In this document: one piece after another, positions 7,045 through 12,592 of the stretch
Layout of the letters: each line of letters begins with the position of its first letter
Numbering within the stretch: position 1 is the first letter of the stretch
Assembly (NCBI GenBank): GCA_003644335.1
Contig: QNCB01000010.1
Span: 1 to 12,592, forward strand
Direction of reading: 5' to 3'
DNA length: 12,592 nucleotides
From: Planctomycetota bacterium
GTDB taxonomy: Bacteria; Planctomycetota; Phycisphaerae; SM23-33
Made by a program: the position numbers and the translations under genes
The notes under the pieces: model-generated
Seen by the model: only the letters and a program-made list of their open reading frames with translations
Told to the model about the DNA's origin: nothing
Databases searched by the model: none

Positions 7045-8166
7045 ATGCCCGGACCTTCCGTAAGACAAAATGTTTTGACCCAGACTCGGCGAGTTGTGGT
7101 CAAGGTCGGCACTGGCGTGATATGCGACGAGCGTGGCAGGCCTGACCGCAAAGCTATCAGCCAACTCGCTGGCCAAATCGCCAAGCTTCGCGCCGGCGGC
7201 GTGGAGGTTGCTCTGGTCGCCAGCGGAGCTATCGGAGCCGGGCTGGGCGAGATGAATCTCCCAGCCAGGCCTAAAGATGTGCCCCAGCTCCAGGCCCTCG
7301 CTGCGATAGGCCAGGGCCAACTTATGAGGACATTTCACGATATCTTCGCCCGGCGGGGCATCGTGGTAGCTCAGGTGCTGGTAACCCGCGACTCCTTCGA
7401 AGACCGCACGCGATACCTCAACATCCGCAACACGCTGGGCGCCCTGGCGGAGCACCAGGCCCTGCCCATTATCAACGAAAACGATACCGTCGCGGTGGAC
7501 GAAATCCGCTTCGGCGAGAACGATATCCTCGCTGCCCACATAACCAATCTGCTCTCCGCTGAGCTGCTCGTGCTGCTGACCAATGTCGATGGCCTGCTTG
7601 CCGGGGGCGAGGTCGTGGACACCGTCGAACAGGTGGACATAGGCACGATGAAACTTGTTCAGCCTAACCGCAGCGCGCTTGGCTCGGGCGGCATGGCTAG
7701 CAAGCTCGCCGCAGCTGAGCTTGTAACCCGTGCCGGCGAAGCGGTGGTTATCGCCAATGCTAAAACCCCGCGAATTTTGCCCAGGCTCCTGGCTGGGGAG
7801 ACGCTGGGCACGGTGTTCGTCCCAGCTGGTCGAAAACTCACCAGCCGACAGCGATGGATAGGTCAAACCGCCAAGCCCGCTGGTGCTATCACCATAGACC
7901 CCGGAGCTGCGACAGCTCTGCAAAAACGCGGCAAGAGCTTACTGCCATCGGGCATCCGGTGCGTCAGCGGCAAGTTTGTCAAGGGCGACACTGTAGCTAT
8001 CGTCGACGAAGCGGGCAGAGAGATAGCAAGAGGCCTGAGCAACTATCCCGCCGACCAGCTACGACAAATCAAAGGCCTGAAAACCTCGCAAATAGCCAAG
8101 ACCCTGGGCGACAAACCCTACGACGCTGTCGTGCACCGAAACAACATGACCGTATTAAACAGGTAA
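7045..8166 (+). CDS. proB: Glutamate 5-kinase with C-terminal PUA domain
   Basis: A 373-residue cytoplasmic enzyme that phosphorylates L-glutamate to gamma-glutamyl phosphate, the first step of proline synthesis. The amino-acid kinase domain (about 15-262) has VVVKVGTG (17-24, Lys20), VASGAIGAG (58-66), INENDTV (143-149), FGENDILAA (156-164), TNVDGL (179-184) and GSGGMASKLAAA (213-224). The PUA domain spans about 278-366 (GAITIDPGA, GDTVAIVD, ARGLSNY). Length and order match full-length bacterial ProB. proA and obg, frequent neighbours in other genomes, are not seen. The ATG at 7045 is preceded by an A/T-rich run with no Shine-Dalgarno sequence. The gene is bracketed by a perfect 22-bp inverted repeat. 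Confidence 0.96.
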   Translation: MPGPSVRQNVLTQTRRVVVKVGTGVICDERGRPDRKAISQLAGQIAKLRAGGVEVALVASGAIGAGLGEMNLPARPKDVPQLQALAAIGQGQLMRTFHDIFARRGIVVAQVLVTRDSFEDRTRYLNIRNTLGALAEHQALPIINENDTVAVDEIRFGENDILAAHITNLLSAELLVLLTNVDGLLAGGEVVDTVEQVDIGTMKLVQPNRSALGSGGMASKLAAAELVTRAGEAVVIANAKTPRILPRLLAGETLGTVFVPAGRKLTSRQRWIGQTAKPAGAITIDPGAATALQKRGKSLLPSGIRCVSGKFVKGDTVAIVDEAGREIARGLSNYPADQLRQIKGLKTSQIAKTLGDKPYDAVVHRNNMTVLNR

Positions 8167-8174
8167 AAAGTTAT

Positions 8175-8260
8175 CCCCAGCACTTATTTGCATAAACCCA
8201 AAGTCATCGTTCTTCCGCTTGACTTGATCCTCTACCTGATGTAGGAAATAAGTGCTGGGG
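8175..8260. repeat. 86-bp inverted-repeat element with CCCCAGCACTTATTT ends
   Basis: Perfect 15-bp inverted repeats, CCCCAGCACTTATTT at 8175-8189 and its complement at 8246-8260, enclose 56 bp without coding capacity. AGTTAT occurs immediately to the left (8169-8174) and, after one base, to the right (8262-8267), like a target duplication. A second copy of the left end is present at 9162-9178. There is no U-tract after the right arm, so an intrinsic terminator for proB is unlikely. Confidence 0.65.
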
Positions 8261-8261
8261 C

Positions 8262-8283
8262 AGTTATCAGTAAAAGCAAAAAC
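8262..8283. repeat. Right copy of the 22-bp inverted repeat flanking proB
   Basis: Exact reverse complement of 7010-7031. It is followed by AACAGCAGAAAACGAATGACACGAATAA, again a phrase shared with the spacers at 618-662 and 6830-6860. Confidence 0.85.
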
Positions 8284-8320
8284 AGCAGAAAACGAATGAC
8301 ACGAATAAAAAATGAATGAA

Positions 8321-8481
8321 TGAGCCTATTGCAAAAATGTAGCCCAGCCGCCCTCGGCTGGGAAGATCGTGCAAAAAACACTGGAAATATAGCAAGTTCA
8401 ACACAGCTACATGAAAAAACACAGCCGAGGGTCCCGATGTATCGGGATGCTACATTTCCGGATAGTTTTGCGATTGGCTCA
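8321..8481. repeat. 161-bp intergenic inverted-repeat element
   Basis: The ends TGAGCCTATTGCAAAA (8321-8336) and the complement of 8466-8481 match at 14 of 16 positions. Inside, AAATGTAGC at 8336-8344 pairs with 8449-8457 and CCCTCGGCTG at 8351-8360 pairs with 8422-8431. Two local hairpins are nested: CCCAGCCG/CGGCTGGG (8343-8362) and TCCCGAT/ATCGGGA (8432-8447). No ORF is present. The structure could fold as one long cruciform or as several hairpins, either as a MITE-like element or as a REP-like repeat. Its GC-rich arm is related to the repeat in waaA. Confidence 0.6.
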
Positions 8482-8523
8482 TAAGCGAATGAAAAATTGG
8501 TTCGCAAAAAGTAGACCAGGCCC

Positions 8524-8552
8524 TTGACGTATCGGACGTGTTGTCTTAAGCT
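8524..8552 (+). promoter_or_regulatory. Possible sigma70-type promoter of the tRNA gene
   Basis: TTGACG at 8524-8529 is a good -35 box. After a 17-nt spacer lies TAAGCT (8547-8552), a weak -10 box. Transcription would begin about 6-8 nt before the mature tRNA 5' end, which fits bacterial tRNA promoters. The -10 matches the consensus poorly, so the call is tentative. Confidence 0.4.
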
Positions 8553-8565
8553 GTGTCGCTCGATT

Positions 8566-8648
8566 GGTAGTGTGGCCGAGTGGACAAAGGCATCAGACTG
8601 TAAATCTGACGGCGAACGCCTACGCTGGTTCGAATCCAGCCGCTACCA
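8566..8648 (+). tRNA. tRNA-Tyr (anticodon GUA)
   Basis: An 83-nt class II tRNA. The acceptor stem GGTAGTG pairs with CGCTACC (8641-8647, one G-U), with discriminator A at 8648. The anticodon arm TCAGA-CTGTAAA-TCTGA at 8593-8609 places GTA at 8600-8602. The long variable arm (ACGGCGAACGCCT) and the T-arm GGTTCGAATCC are standard for bacterial tRNA-Tyr. The 3' CCA is not encoded (TCC follows). A recombinase pseudogene on the other strand ends inside this gene, which suggests that its 3' part served as an attachment site. Confidence 0.97.
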
Positions 8649-9139
8649 TCCCCCGCGATTCGCAACGAGTCGCGGGGTTTTTCTTTGCGCTGCATTTACC
8701 CGCACAAGTATAGGGTAAAAGTCGCTTTTGCAACTCCTCTTGCCGATGGTTGCGATTCTCTACGGGCATCTGCTGCGCCGGATTTTGCGCCACAAAGTGC
8801 GCCGGATTATGCGCCGCTTTTTGACTCGTCGTTTCAGATGGCCGATCAACCGAACTCGACACCGCCCGGCGGAAATGCTCATCGGTCGTTTGGAGATAAT
8901 GTTTCATCGCCACTTTGGGCGTGTTGCCTATCCATTGGCAAACGGTATGTACGGGAAATTGCTCCGCCAGTTCCGTCTCGCGGGTGCTTCGCAACTTCAA
9001 GAAACCACGGGACAATACGAACGCCACCGTTTGCGTGATGCTCTGTCTTGGACGCGTGAACTACGAATCTCTTTTCCGACCAGTTCACATCTTCCCATTT
9101 CAGGCGAAGCGCCTCAGTAGGACACCGCGGCCACGGCAC
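8620..9139 (-). pseudogene. Tyrosine recombinase (integrase) remnant reaching into tRNA-Tyr
   Basis: Two minus-strand frames together resemble the C-terminal catalytic domain of a phage-type integrase. Upstream part (9139 down to about 9010): [40 protein letters not shown]. Downstream part in another frame (about 9010 to 8620): [41 protein letters not shown], with the catalytic Tyr in KHYLQ. The section between VRIVP and LRSTRE, including the His of the HxxR box, is missing and the frame is shifted; the N-terminal domain is also gone. The tail is low-complexity ([14 protein letters not shown], from a near-identical 18-bp repeat at 8774-8791 and 8798-8815). The last residues, GFEPA, are translated from the tRNA T-arm and the stop lies in the tRNA variable arm (8620-8622). 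It is inactive. It marks one end of a lost element. Confidence 0.82.
8651..8682 (+). terminator. Rho-independent terminator of tRNA-Tyr
   Basis: CCCCGCGATTCG (8651-8662) pairs with CGAGTCGCGGGG (8666-8677) through 12 positions including one G-U, with loop CAA, followed directly by TTTTT at 8678-8682. It starts 3 nt after the mature tRNA end. Confidence 0.9.
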
Positions 9140-9161
9140 CCGGCTGTGAAAAAATGAATAT

Positions 9162-9178
9162 CCCCAGCACTTATTTGC
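9162..9178. repeat. Partial second copy of the 8175-8260 element
   Basis: CCCCAGCACTTATTTGC repeats 8175-8191 exactly and similarity fades over the next 30 bp. A weak counterpart of the right end (TGTAAAAAGTG near 9238-9248) could mark a decayed full copy about 90 bp long. The rest of 9179-9331 has no gene, RNA or clear structure that I can recognise. Confidence 0.5.
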
Positions 9179-9338
9179 GGAAACTTAAAATGTCGTTGTT
9201 TTGTTGTTTGCAAAGTTTCAGAGAGTTGTTGTTCCATGTAAAAAGTGTTCGACATTCTAAAATATGCGATAGCCCCAATATTCGCGTTCATTAGTGGTTC
9301 TTCTTTGCGTGAACGGCTACCGAATTTCGAATTTGTTT

Positions 9339-9538
9339 TCACAGCCATCCCATAGATGGCAGAAATTCAGTTGTTAGCCACACTTTAACCAATAAACATA
9401 CGGGGCTGCGGCTGGGTCGTCAGAATGTCAACCCGCATTTTTTTAGCTCCGTAGGAGCTGAACGTTACACAATCGCGTTACTACAAAGATATCGCTCCTA
9501 CGGAGCTGTCAGGCCATCGTGTTATGGGATGGCTGTGA
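9339..9538. mobile_element. MITE-like element, 200 bp, 16-bp inverted repeats and 7-bp flanking duplication
   Basis: TCACAGCCATCCCATA at 9339-9354 is the exact reverse complement of 9523-9538. Directly outside are identical 7-mers TTTGTTT (9332-9338 and 9539-9545), as expected of a target-site duplication. The interior has no ORF of note but contains a strong inverted repeat, AGCTCCGTAGGAGC (9445-9458) and its complement (9494-9507), each arm also self-complementary, around CGATATCTTTGTAGTAACG-type sequence read on the minus strand. It lies 14 nt beyond the stop codon of rnhA. TTTGTTT is a simple sequence, so the duplication could be chance, but its exact abutment on both ends argues for transposition. 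Confidence 0.65.
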
Positions 9539-9552
9539 TTTGTTTTATATCA

Positions 9553-9969
9553 TTAATCTTCGAAAGTTCGTTTGAGATTCATCGCCTTGTTTGCCAGGGC
9601 GTCAGCCGCTTCGTTTTGTTCGCGACGAACGTGCGCGATTGAAAATTTCGAGAGTTGCCCCGCCAGCTGTGTCGCTTCTTCGTAGAGAGGTTTCAGGCCT
9701 TGGTTTTTCACGCGGTATTGGCCTGTCATTTGTCGCACCATCAGCTCCGAGTCGCTGAGGACTTTCACGTCGGTAGCCTGGAGTTTCGCTGCCCGCTTTA
9801 GGCCTTCGATCAGGCCTGTGTACTCCGCTACGTTGTTTGTAGCCTGGCCTATGAAAACCCCCGCCTTGTGCAGAATCGTCCCGTCGTCAGCTGCAGCTAT
9901 TACAATGCCCGCCCCAGCTGGGCCTGGATTGCCCCGCGAGCCGCCGTCTACGTTTATCACGACTTGCAC
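9553..9969 (-). CDS. rnhA: Ribonuclease HI
   Basis: A 138-residue type 1 RNase H, which cuts the RNA strand of RNA-DNA hybrids. The four metal-binding acidic residues are in place: Asp8 (VDGGSRGNPGPAG), Glu49 (NNVAEYTGL), Asp73 (VLSDSELMVRQM) and Asp123 (EQNEAADALANKAM), plus His114. It is the short form without an N-terminal hybrid-binding domain and lacks the E. coli basic protrusion, like Bacillus YpdQ or archaeal enzymes. The start is GTG at 9967-9969, separated by one base from the TGA of the upstream zinc-ribbon gene, so the two are almost certainly co-transcribed and translationally coupled. Confidence 0.93.
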   Translation of the reverse strand: MQVVINVDGGSRGNPGPAGAGIVIAAADDGTILHKAGVFIGQATNNVAEYTGLIEGLKRAAKLQATDVKVLSDSELMVRQMTGQYRVKNQGLKPLYEEATQLAGQLSKFSIAHVRREQNEAADALANKAMNLKRTFED

Positions 9970-9970
9970 G

Positions 9971-10708
9971 TCAGGTTCCCATTTCGTCTATATACAGCAA
10001 TCGCTGACAATTGTCGCACTGACGAATTTCGTCTCGTGTGCGGAGCGCGTTTGCGTGCTCGGCGTTCAGGCTCATGTAGCACCCGCCGCATGCGTAGGAG
10101 TAGGGGGGCTTCTTGCCAGCCTGTTCTATCTGGGCCATAGCTTCGCCGTCGTACTGCTGGGCTATGCGGTCGAACAGCCCCAGCACATCCGGCGAGATTT
10201 CCCTGGCTGCTTCTGCCCGCTTGGCTGATAGCTCGTCGATCATCTTGTCGAGCTTGGCGATGTCGTCGCTGCAGGAGGCCTTTATCTCAGCGAGCTTTGC
10301 CTCTTCTTTGGTGATGAGAGTTTCGATAACTTGGGCTTGACTTTTCACGGCATCGATCTCGGCGAGAAGTTTCAGCTCGCTATCCTCGACCTTTGCATTG
10401 TCAGCTTTGTGTGTATTTATTTCCGTCAGAACAGCTGCGTATTCTTTATTGGTCTTGGCGGTGTTGAGTACGCCCTTGAGTTTGTCGAGTTCCTCCTCGC
10501 TCTGGCGGAGTTGCAGTTCCAAGCCATCCGCCTGCATACGAAGCTCCAGCCCTTGTTTATGAATAGCTTCGTGCTCCTCGCGATGTTTTTGAATTCGCGA
10601 CTCTTGTATGGTAACGGCGCTGGCTTTGTTGTGCCTCCGCCGACGTAACTTCGAGAGGTCTATCTCAATCTTCTGCAATCCAACTAATGCCGAGAGAATC
10701 GGTCCCAT
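9971..10708 (-). CDS. Coiled-coil protein with C4 zinc ribbon (CT398-like)
   Basis: A 245-residue cytoplasmic protein. Residues about 15-170 are a long, charged coiled coil with the family motif NTAKTNKEYAAVLTEI (82-97). The C-terminus is a zinc ribbon with Cys207/Cys210 (CGGC) and Cys231/Cys234 (CDNC). This is the arrangement of the zf-RING_7/CT398 family, which is widespread, and whose exact role is unsettled; links to nucleic-acid or secretion functions have been proposed. ATG 10706-10708 is chosen because AAGGAAG at 10715-10721 precedes it by 6 nt; an upstream ATG (10798) would add 30 residues of unlikely sequence. It is the first gene of a two-gene unit with rnhA. Confidence 0.85.
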   Translation of the reverse strand: MGPILSALVGLQKIEIDLSKLRRRRHNKASAVTIQESRIQKHREEHEAIHKQGLELRMQADGLELQLRQSEEELDKLKGVLNTAKTNKEYAAVLTEINTHKADNAKVEDSELKLLAEIDAVKSQAQVIETLITKEEAKLAEIKASCSDDIAKLDKMIDELSAKRAEAAREISPDVLGLFDRIAQQYDGEAMAQIEQAGKKPPYSYACGGCYMSLNAEHANALRTRDEIRQCDNCQRLLYIDEMGT

Positions 10709-10815
10709 TAAACACTTCCTTCTTATTGTATCTTCACTTTTGACAAAGACGAATTGACTATTATGCCAGCACCGCCAGCAAAAAACAAGCATAACCACGG
10801 ATTTTTTTTATAAAA

Positions 10816-10945
10816 CAGGCAAGTAGGGAATAGGCAAATAGGCAATAGGGAAAAGCAGTCCACGGATTTCACGGGATTAAAAAAGGATCACACGGTTTTT
10901 TTGTCTTTAATCAAAATCCGTGTAATCTGTGGACTCTGTGGACTC
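10816..10945. repeat. Phrase-repeat spacer upstream of gmd
   Basis: Within the 354-bp divergent gap 10709-11062. At 10816-10858 are GGCAAGTAGGGAATAGGCAA-type units. Next, GTCCACGGATTTCACGGGATT (10858-10878) forms an imperfect inverted repeat with AATCCGTGTAATCTGTGGAC (10915-10934), and CTGTGGACT is tandemly doubled at 10927-10944. The remainder, 10946-11050, is closer to coding composition but shows no convincing gene; the gmd frame is open through it only by chance. No promoter could be fixed with confidence for either gene. Confidence 0.6.
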
Positions 10946-11050
10946 TTGACAGGCATTCGGGCTTCGTCGTTCGGAATTTACCCTGCATTTCATGCTATGG
11001 GCTTGAAAACCACGCAGCAAACCGGTACCTTGGGGGCCAGTCCTTGTTTC

Positions 11051-11055
11051 AGGAG
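11051..11055 (+). promoter_or_regulatory. Ribosome-binding site that fixes the gmd start at a TTG
   Basis: AGGAG at 11051-11055 lies 7 nt before TTG 11063-11065. The protein then begins (M)[14 protein letters not shown], the normal N-terminus of the enzyme. The upstream ATG at 10901 would add 54 residues with no family match, partly from intergenic repeat sequence. Confidence 0.75.
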
Positions 11056-11062
11056 AATTACC

Positions 11063-12106
11063 TTGGCTAAAAAAGCGTTGATTACGGGCATTACCGGGCA
11101 GGACGGAAGCTACCTTGCGGAGTTGCTGCTCAACAAGGGCTACGAAGTCCACGGAATCATTCGGCGGTCCAGCAGCTTCAACACCGAACGAATCGACCAC
11201 CTCTACGCCGACCCGCACGAGAAAACCGTCAGGCTAAAATTACACTACGGCGACCTGACCGACGGTATGGGCCTGCGGGAGATACTCACTCGAACCGAGC
11301 CTGACGAAGTTTACAATCTCGGCGCGCAATCTCATGTCCGCGTCAGTTTCGACCAGCCTGTTTACACCGTAGCTACCGACGCGCTTGGCACTATAAACCT
11401 GCTCGAAGCCCTGCGTGACACGGGCCTGGCGACGCGGTTTTATCAGGCTTCCTCGAGCGAGATGTATGGCAAGGTTCAGGAAACGCCGCAAAAAGAGACC
11501 ACGCCATTTTACCCTCGAAGCCCGTACGGCTGTGCGAAAGTTTACAGCTACTGGCAGACCGTAAATTACCGCGACAGCTACGACATGTTCTGCTGCAACG
11601 GGATTTTGTTCAACCACGAAAGTCCCCGCCGAGGCGAGACGTTTGTTACCCGCAAAATCACCCGGGCAGCTACGCGGATAAAGGAAGGCTTGCAGGACAA
11701 ACTCTACCTGGGCAACCTCGATGCTAAACGAGACTGGGGCTTTGCCGGCGACTATGTCGAGGCGATGTGGCTGATGCTGCAACAAGACCAGCCTGACGAT
11801 TTCGTCGTTGCAACAGGCCAAACCCACTCGGTGCGGGAATTCGCGGAAAAAGTTTTCGCGTATCTGGAGCTTGACTGGGAAAAATATGTGGAAATTGACC
11901 AGCGATACTTCAGGCCAGCTGAGGTCGACCTGCTGCTGGGCGACCCGTCCAAGGCCAGGGATAAACTTAACTGGCAACCAAAGGTTACTTTCGAAGGCCT
12001 GGTCGAAATGATGGTGGAACACGACTGGAGCCAAGCCAGGGAAGAACGAGTACTGGCTGAGCATCGCAAAAAAAATAGCCAGGCAAATAGACAAGTAGCT
12101 CAATAG
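11063..12106 (+). CDS. gmd: GDP-mannose 4,6-dehydratase
   Basis: A 347-residue extended short-chain dehydrogenase converting GDP-D-mannose to GDP-4-keto-6-deoxymannose, with bound NADP. The Rossmann glycine motif is GITGQDG (9-15), the RRSS element follows at 34-37, DLTDG at 64-68, and [12 protein letters not shown] at 85-96. The catalytic set is SSSEMYG (130-136) with Tyr155 and Lys159 in [28 protein letters not shown] (184-199) and [14 protein letters not shown] (281-294) are family signatures. Cys157 stands where Ala or Val is usual. It starts at TTG. The final residues ([12 protein letters not shown]) are encoded by an intergenic-type repeat that runs into the gene. The next gene, encoding the following pathway step, is separated by a MITE-like insertion. 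Confidence 0.95.
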   Translation: MAKKALITGITGQDGSYLAELLLNKGYEVHGIIRRSSSFNTERIDHLYADPHEKTVRLKLHYGDLTDGMGLREILTRTEPDEVYNLGAQSHVRVSFDQPVYTVATDALGTINLLEALRDTGLATRFYQASSSEMYGKVQETPQKETTPFYPRSPYGCAKVYSYWQTVNYRDSYDMFCCNGILFNHESPRRGETFVTRKITRAATRIKEGLQDKLYLGNLDAKRDWGFAGDYVEAMWLMLQQDQPDDFVVATGQTHSVREFAEKVFAYLELDWEKYVEIDQRYFRPAEVDLLLGDPSKARDKLNWQPKVTFEGLVEMMVEHDWSQAREERVLAEHRKKNSQANRQVAQ

Positions 12107-12140
12107 TTTCCTGTTTTTGCTGATAACTGATTACTGACGG
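12073..12140. repeat. Spacer phrase overlapping the 3' end of gmd
   Basis: AATAGCCAGGCAAATAGACA and AAGTAG (12074-12098) repeat the GCAAATAGGCAAGTAG phrase of other spacers, but inside the gmd reading frame. After the stop, TTTTTGCTGATAACTGATTACTGAC at 12114-12138 is the CAGTTATCAG-type phrase in inverse orientation with a small deletion. Confidence 0.6.
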
Positions 12141-12150
12141 CTTCATACAG

Positions 12151-12282
12151 GTAAACTTTCGCACTTTTTTATAGCATTTACCTCTGTTAAACAAGGATTT
12201 ATGCATATTTCATAATTAAATGCATCTCCGGAAAATCGTCCGAACATGACAATAACACCTCGCAAAAAGTGCGAAAGTTTAC
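12151..12282. mobile_element. MITE-like element, 132 bp, perfect 19-bp inverted repeats and 5-bp duplication
   Basis: GTAAACTTTCGCACTTTTT at 12151-12169 is the exact reverse complement of 12264-12282. The pentamer TACAG abuts both ends (12146-12150 and 12283-12287), the expected target-site duplication. The 94-bp interior is AT-rich and has no ORF. It sits between gmd and the GDP-fucose synthase gene and ends 18 nt before the latter's ATG, so it could carry or disrupt transcription and translation signals. The parent transposase family cannot be told from the ends alone. Confidence 0.8.
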
Positions 12283-12300
12283 TACAGAAAGACCCCGAAT

Positions 12301-12592
12301 ATGATGGATTTGAGCAGGGAGCGTATTGTTATCACTGGCGGGGCTGGCTTTTTGGGCGGGAGGATCCAGGCCCAGCTCCGAGCCAGCGGCGTGCCTGGTG
12401 AAAACATCCTGGTTCCTCTCATCGAGGATTACGACCTCACGAGCGAAGCTGCCGTGATTCGGATGTATGCTGACATGGCTCCGAGCGTGGTTATACACCT
12501 GGCTGCGGAGGTTGGCGGGATTGGTGCGAACCTCGACAACCCGGGCCGGTTTTTCTATGCGAATATGGCTATGGGCCTGCACCTTATCGAAC
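12301..12592 (+). CDS. fcl: GDP-L-fucose synthase (N-terminal part, runs off the right edge)
   Basis: Open from ATG 12301 to the end of the window, 97 residues. RIVITGGAGFLGGRI (8-22) is the NADP-binding glycine motif of an extended short-chain dehydrogenase. DYDLTSEAAV and VVIHLAAEVGGIGANLDNPG, then FFYANMAMGLHLIE, are typical of the 3,5-epimerase/4-reductase that turns GDP-4-keto-6-deoxymannose into GDP-L-fucose. Position after gmd supports this. ATG 12304 is an equally possible start; there is no clear Shine-Dalgarno sequence. The catalytic Ser-Tyr-Lys residues lie outside the window. Confidence 0.9.
   Translation, partial: MMDLSRERIVITGGAGFLGGRIQAQLRASGVPGENILVPLIEDYDLTSEAAVIRMYADMAPSVVIHLAAEVGGIGANLDNPGRFFYANMAMGLHLIE

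Noticed and set aside
8175..8260. Intrinsic terminator of proB
   Set aside because: The stem is strong but the 56-nt loop is long and no T-tract follows.
8728..9120. Plus-strand frame of 130 residues over 8728-9120
   Set aside because: Antisense to the integrase remnant, with no family features.
9445..9507. Terminator of the rnhA unit
   Set aside because: On the minus strand the hairpin is followed by A residues, not T, and it lies within the MITE-like element.
10901..11062. N-terminal extension of gmd from ATG 10901
   Set aside because: The first 54 residues come from repeat spacer, while AGGAG and TTG 11063 give the normal enzyme N-terminus.

Overview
The window looks like a chromosomal piece of a Gram-negative bacterium, most likely a planctomycete of the Phycisphaerae type. 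The genes are GC-rich, the spacers are AT-rich and full of repeats, ATP synthase subunits c and b carry N-terminal signal peptides, and the Kdo transferase has GGSD where many bacteria have GGHN. The lineage call rests on remembered family features and is only moderately sure.

Layout from left to right. (1) 1-550, minus strand: N-terminal part of an exported von Willebrand A protein with a Lys-Pro-Ala repeat linker. (2) 812-3928, plus strand: the membrane (Fo) half of an F-type ATP synthase operon, an AtpI-like protein followed by atpB, atpE, atpF and atpH. (3) 3925-5351: an AT-rich restriction-modification remnant, made of a Type II endonuclease pseudogene with a nonsense codon and a frameshift, and the C-terminal half of a DNA methyltransferase. 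It sits where atpA would be expected, and no F1 catalytic gene follows in the window. (4) 5449-8166: waaA (Kdo transferase, lipid A/LPS assembly) and proB (glutamate 5-kinase, proline synthesis). (5) 8566-9139: tRNA-Tyr(GUA) with promoter and terminator, and a decayed tyrosine-recombinase gene on the other strand whose reading frame runs back into the tRNA, the scar of a former integrated element. (6) 9553-10708, minus strand: rnhA and an upstream coiled-coil zinc-ribbon protein, 1 nt apart. (7) 11063-12592, plus strand: gmd and the start of a GDP-fucose synthase gene, the two steps from GDP-mannose to GDP-L-fucose for surface polysaccharide.

The most unusual content lies between genes. Spacers are built from a small vocabulary of AT-rich phrases that recur in both orientations and even supply stop codons and the C-terminal tail of gmd. 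There are two small non-coding elements that look like MITEs: 12151-12282 (perfect 19-bp terminal inverted repeats, 5-bp flanking duplication) and 9339-9538 (perfect 16-bp inverted repeats, 7-bp flanking duplication). Two further inverted-repeat elements lie downstream of proB. A 24-bp GC-rich sequence related to one of these is present twice, in frame, inside waaA. I found no CRISPR array and no clear new defence or biosynthetic system. The points most worth checking are the split ATP synthase operon, the MITE-like elements, the repeat within waaA and the spacer phrase vocabulary.
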